The notes below the pieces were generated by a model. The model was not told the origin of the DNA. It saw only the letters and a list, made by a program, of their open reading frames with translations, and ran no database searches. A DNA stretch of 42,360 nt, taken from Zygnema cylindricum. Its lineage: Eukaryota > Streptophyta > Zygnematophyceae > Zygnematales > Zygnemataceae. The position numbers and the translations under genes were made by a program. Location of the stretch: positions 1 through 42,360 of the forward strand of contig JBBHKE010002851.1 of NCBI GenBank assembly GCA_037447655.1, in the 5' to 3' direction. Shown piece by piece: positions 39,490-42,360 of the stretch. How positions within the stretch are numbered: the first letter of the stretch is position 1; each line of letters starts with the position of its first letter.

Positions 39490-40837
39490 TGACCTCCACA
39501 TACATAGAAGACTCGGTTTCTCTTTGTTTCAATTGGTTAATTGTTTTTCATTTCAATTTAGAGGCTTTGTTTCTCTTCCTTTAGGGGAAAAAAAAATAAA
39601 CCTAAAAGTCACATGTAAAACACATCATCTGTAGTGAAAAAACATAAAGAGAAGTGACAATTCAAATTGGTTCTGAGCTAATATTAAACATATCGTTTTG
39701 TATGGTTGATATATCGGAAACTATGGGCGTTTCCACGAAATTATATATTCATATGCTAAAAACAATTGGAAATATGCTATATTAGTATAGTGTCATTTAG
39801 TCAACTAGTATAGTACGCATACTATTCGCTAAATTAGCCTATAGTACTCATACTATACCGTTCTTCATATTTTTGATTTTTTCCGAATGAATCCTAGCGG
39901 CAAGAGGCCCGGGATTTCCTAGGATTACAATAATGCTCCTAATTTTGCAATTTCTTTTAGAGTGGAGAGCCTCAGTTTTTTGTGCCCTTTCTCTTTTTTT
40001 CCTCATACCTTGTGCTTTTTCATTTTCCGCTTTTGGCGCTTCTTCCTTGCTTGCGCCAACTCAAAAGGGACAAAATATCGCCATTCCAATTAATATCGCA
40101 ATGTAAACCTAGGCACCAATTGCAGCCACAATTCAAAATACATAGAGCACAATTAGTATAGAATATGAAATATTCGGCATGAGTATTTGACAAGATCAAA
40201 TAAGTGAGAAGACAACATTATGGGACGACGTTTACTGTCTGTACGAACACTATATTGAGGTACATTACTACAGGTACATTACTACAATACATGTACCAGT
40301 ATATCCGTACACACGCACGACAGGTGCCGGGTTTGACGAAATCGAGCCGGACCGTACGGTTTCAAAATTAGGCCACCGGAACCAAAGTGTTCACAACCGT
40401 CAAGAAATGTCACGAACAAGGAATATTACGTAAACCAAATATGTATAAAAGCAATTAATTTGGTTCGATCCAGACATGTTAGTTGGCGCTTCAATTGATT
40501 TCTCACGTGTGAACACTGTTTGGCTTAGATTGATTCATCCCAGAAGTACTGACACTTATAAAATGTTCCCGCAAGCCAAACTATTTCAAGGTTATAGTTT
40601 GAGAATTTCTTTCGCAGTTATATTCCATTTTGCTTTGTTTGGTTTTGTGCAAGCTCTTTGTGTTTTAATTTGGTCTTTCAACTCATTCTTTCAGTGGAAA
40701 CTCATAGACTCATCCATTCCCAAACAATCTTGAGGGTGTAGCACAAACACAACATATTCACAACATGCCATTTTTTTTACTGCAGCCATAACTGTATCCT
40801 CCAAAAATCATGTTTTACGAAACACATTATTGTTCTG
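39490..40837. other. About 1.35 kb with no gene recognised
   Basis: AT-rich. TATAGTAC/GTACTATA-type words recur at 39785-39865, and GGTACATTACTACA is repeated at 40258-40286. The 85-codon frame at 40476-40733 has hydrophobic stretches but no recognisable family. Confidence 0.45.
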
Positions 40838-41328
40838 ATAGCCTATTCCCACCGGAGCATTTGTAACTTTTTGCCCATTTTGATGATTTTCCCAGAACTC
40901 ATCGAAAAAACGGGTCTTGTTCACACCAAAATTTTGGCACGTAACTTCAATTGAAGGGGTCTTGTGACACGTCACACGCTTCGACGTCTTCAAACATAGG
41001 CGCGAATCCAAACCTGCAGAGAGAGGGAGAATGAATGTTTGAAAGTCTATGACAGTGGTTCAAAGTTGGACAGTTTTTTCATGCGAAAACAATGAAATAG
41101 CCGTTCGGATGTTGTTTTTGCTTCTTCAGCTTTTAGGTTTACCGTTGGCCTATTTAAAAGAAAGACGCACCCTTAACCCTTCAATGTCCTCAAATATTTT
41201 GAGGAAGTTCTATTGAACGGTATTCCGGGAACTTCCGAGACCAACGAAGACGGTGCTCGTAAAGCCGTACATTATTCGAAAGCCCGTCTGTTACGGAAGT
41301 GATTTTTTTTCCGGTGGGAATAGGCTAT
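40838..41328. repeat. 18-bp perfect inverted repeat 455 bp apart
   Basis: ATAGCCTATTCCCACCGG at 40838-40855 and its exact complement at 41311-41328. The enclosed sequence has no recognised gene; a 97-codon frame begins just inside the right arm. It may be a small inverted-repeat transposon, but flanking target duplications are not evident. Confidence 0.55.
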
Positions 41329-41916
41329 GACCCTTTTTCTTTCTCCATGCTTTCAGCGTTTTTCATCTTTGTAAGCAATGAAAATGAAAACAATGTCCAC
41401 GGGAAATTAGGTTTTGTCAGACAAATGAAGACAGGACTTCTTACATCATTTGGTCAAATCCCAGTGACAGGAACAATTGCAGACAACAGATTAACACTCC
41501 GTTCGAACATAAACACAATGGATTATGGAAACAGGGTAATACATAGGTCGATACAACTAAATGAAGAGAAAAAGACTGCAATAACAGATTAGTAATGCAT
41601 CAAACTCGTGTAATCATGAACCTTTCAACAGTAAAAACATTTATCAACGATCCTAAAGCTATAGACCAACAAAAAGGAATAGTGAACAGGGAACACAGAA
41701 CAGGTAAGAAAAAGAACGTATCCAATCATTTTGCTTCTATTCCTCCATATACACAATAAAGGATGTATCTGACAACAAGTTAAACTCATAAACAAACAAG
41801 AAAACTGCTATAAATCACAGTCGCACATACTCTCTCTAACTGGAAACATAATCGTATTGAACTTTTTTGATATATCTCTTTAAGAAAAGTTCAAATATCT
41901 TATGCTGTTCGATTAG

Positions 41917-41947
41917 GAGGGCTGTGCTTCAGCTTTAAGAGCACCTG
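41917..41947 (-). other. Possible terminal coding exon of a gene entering from the right
   Basis: On the minus strand a plausible acceptor, TTTCTGTAAATGTTTTGCAG, is followed by a frame reading ALKAEAQPS and a stop at 41917. Such a short C-terminal exon fits a host gene lying beyond 42360, but there is no homology to support it. The remaining bases from 41593 to 42360 show no other feature. Confidence 0.2.
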
Positions 41948-42360
41948 CAAAACATTTACAGAAAATATAGATAATTTCAGAAAAAGATAAGCAATCATCA
42001 AAGTTTTAATCGTTATCACTAGCGTTAACAACACTTATTTGCTGCCTGTCTTGTCTTGCCTACTGACCACAAATGAGCTGTTAATCATACTAATAGTTAT
42101 TTGCTTAACGCTGATTCTTTAAATGGTTAAAAAACAGCCACGCCATTCAGAGCCAAATTAAAGTTAATAACACCAATAATAAACCCCGATTTGCTGCAAG
42201 GGAAATGCCTAAGAACTATGAGCTTTGATGGGTTGTCAATTAGAAGAGGAAAAAGTAAACATCCAAACCACAAAAGTAACTTTTACAGGTAAACAACATT
42301 CAAAAGTAAGGAACATTCAACGTTTAGTAGGTTTTAGAAGTTAGCAACAGCCAATAGATT

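Noticed and set aside
41299-41592. 97-codon plus-strand frame
   Set aside because: No recognisable family; it begins at the inverted repeat arm and lacks supporting context.

Overview
This window looks like nuclear DNA of a green-lineage (streptophyte) eukaryote: one intron-bearing transcription-factor gene lies in a sea of nested Ty1/copia retrotransposons, hAT-type elements and small inverted-repeat elements. The host gene (26869-31409, + strand, five inferred exons) encodes an R2R3-MYB whose two repeats match the DUO1 (male germline / sperm) class. A DUO1-type MYB together with this repeat load would fit a charophyte alga such as Chara, or a bryophyte. That placement is inference; nothing in the window identifies the species.

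Left part (1-2.1 kb): a 14-bp tandem repeat, then small elements that share one terminal inverted repeat (TACACCG..AATCG..ATTAG), then a GGGCATGATAAA-type minisatellite. From 2.1 to 21.7 kb there is a copia graveyard. An old minus-strand element C (RT/RNase H remnant, 2667-3995) was split by a minus-strand element D (LTR-B type, 3996 to about 14607). D's 3' LTR was in turn split by element A (4043-10506), a structurally complete 6.46-kb element with 1055/1057-bp LTRs and a perfect TAAAG target-site duplication. Its gag-pr-int-RT-RH frame is closed by several stops and frameshifts. Further pieces follow: an LTR-A copy with a pol tail on the minus strand, then plus-strand elements F and E and another LTR-A copy. 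Elements D and E carry gag plus the same shrunken pol remnant, so they look like a non-autonomous subfamily. The primer-binding sites beside the LTRs match the anticodon arm of initiator tRNA-Met, as in the half-tRNA priming known from Drosophila copia.

Middle (21.7-32 kb): 2.5 kb with nothing recognised, a cluster of small inverted-repeat elements, a long CCCT/CT tract, then the MYB gene. Intron 4 of the gene holds a degenerate GAGTCA-type repeat, and the stop-codon region is duplicated 182 bp downstream.

Right part (32-42.4 kb): more inverted-repeat elements, a ~300-bp diverged tandem repeat, and two non-autonomous hAT-type elements (34139-35029 and 35420-36271), each with TAGTGTTG termini and a perfect 8-bp target duplication. 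A decayed minus-strand hAT transposase gene follows (37184-39233), and the last 3 kb is mostly unassigned AT-rich DNA. Most of the window is mobile-element debris; the only convincing host gene is the DUO1-like MYB.
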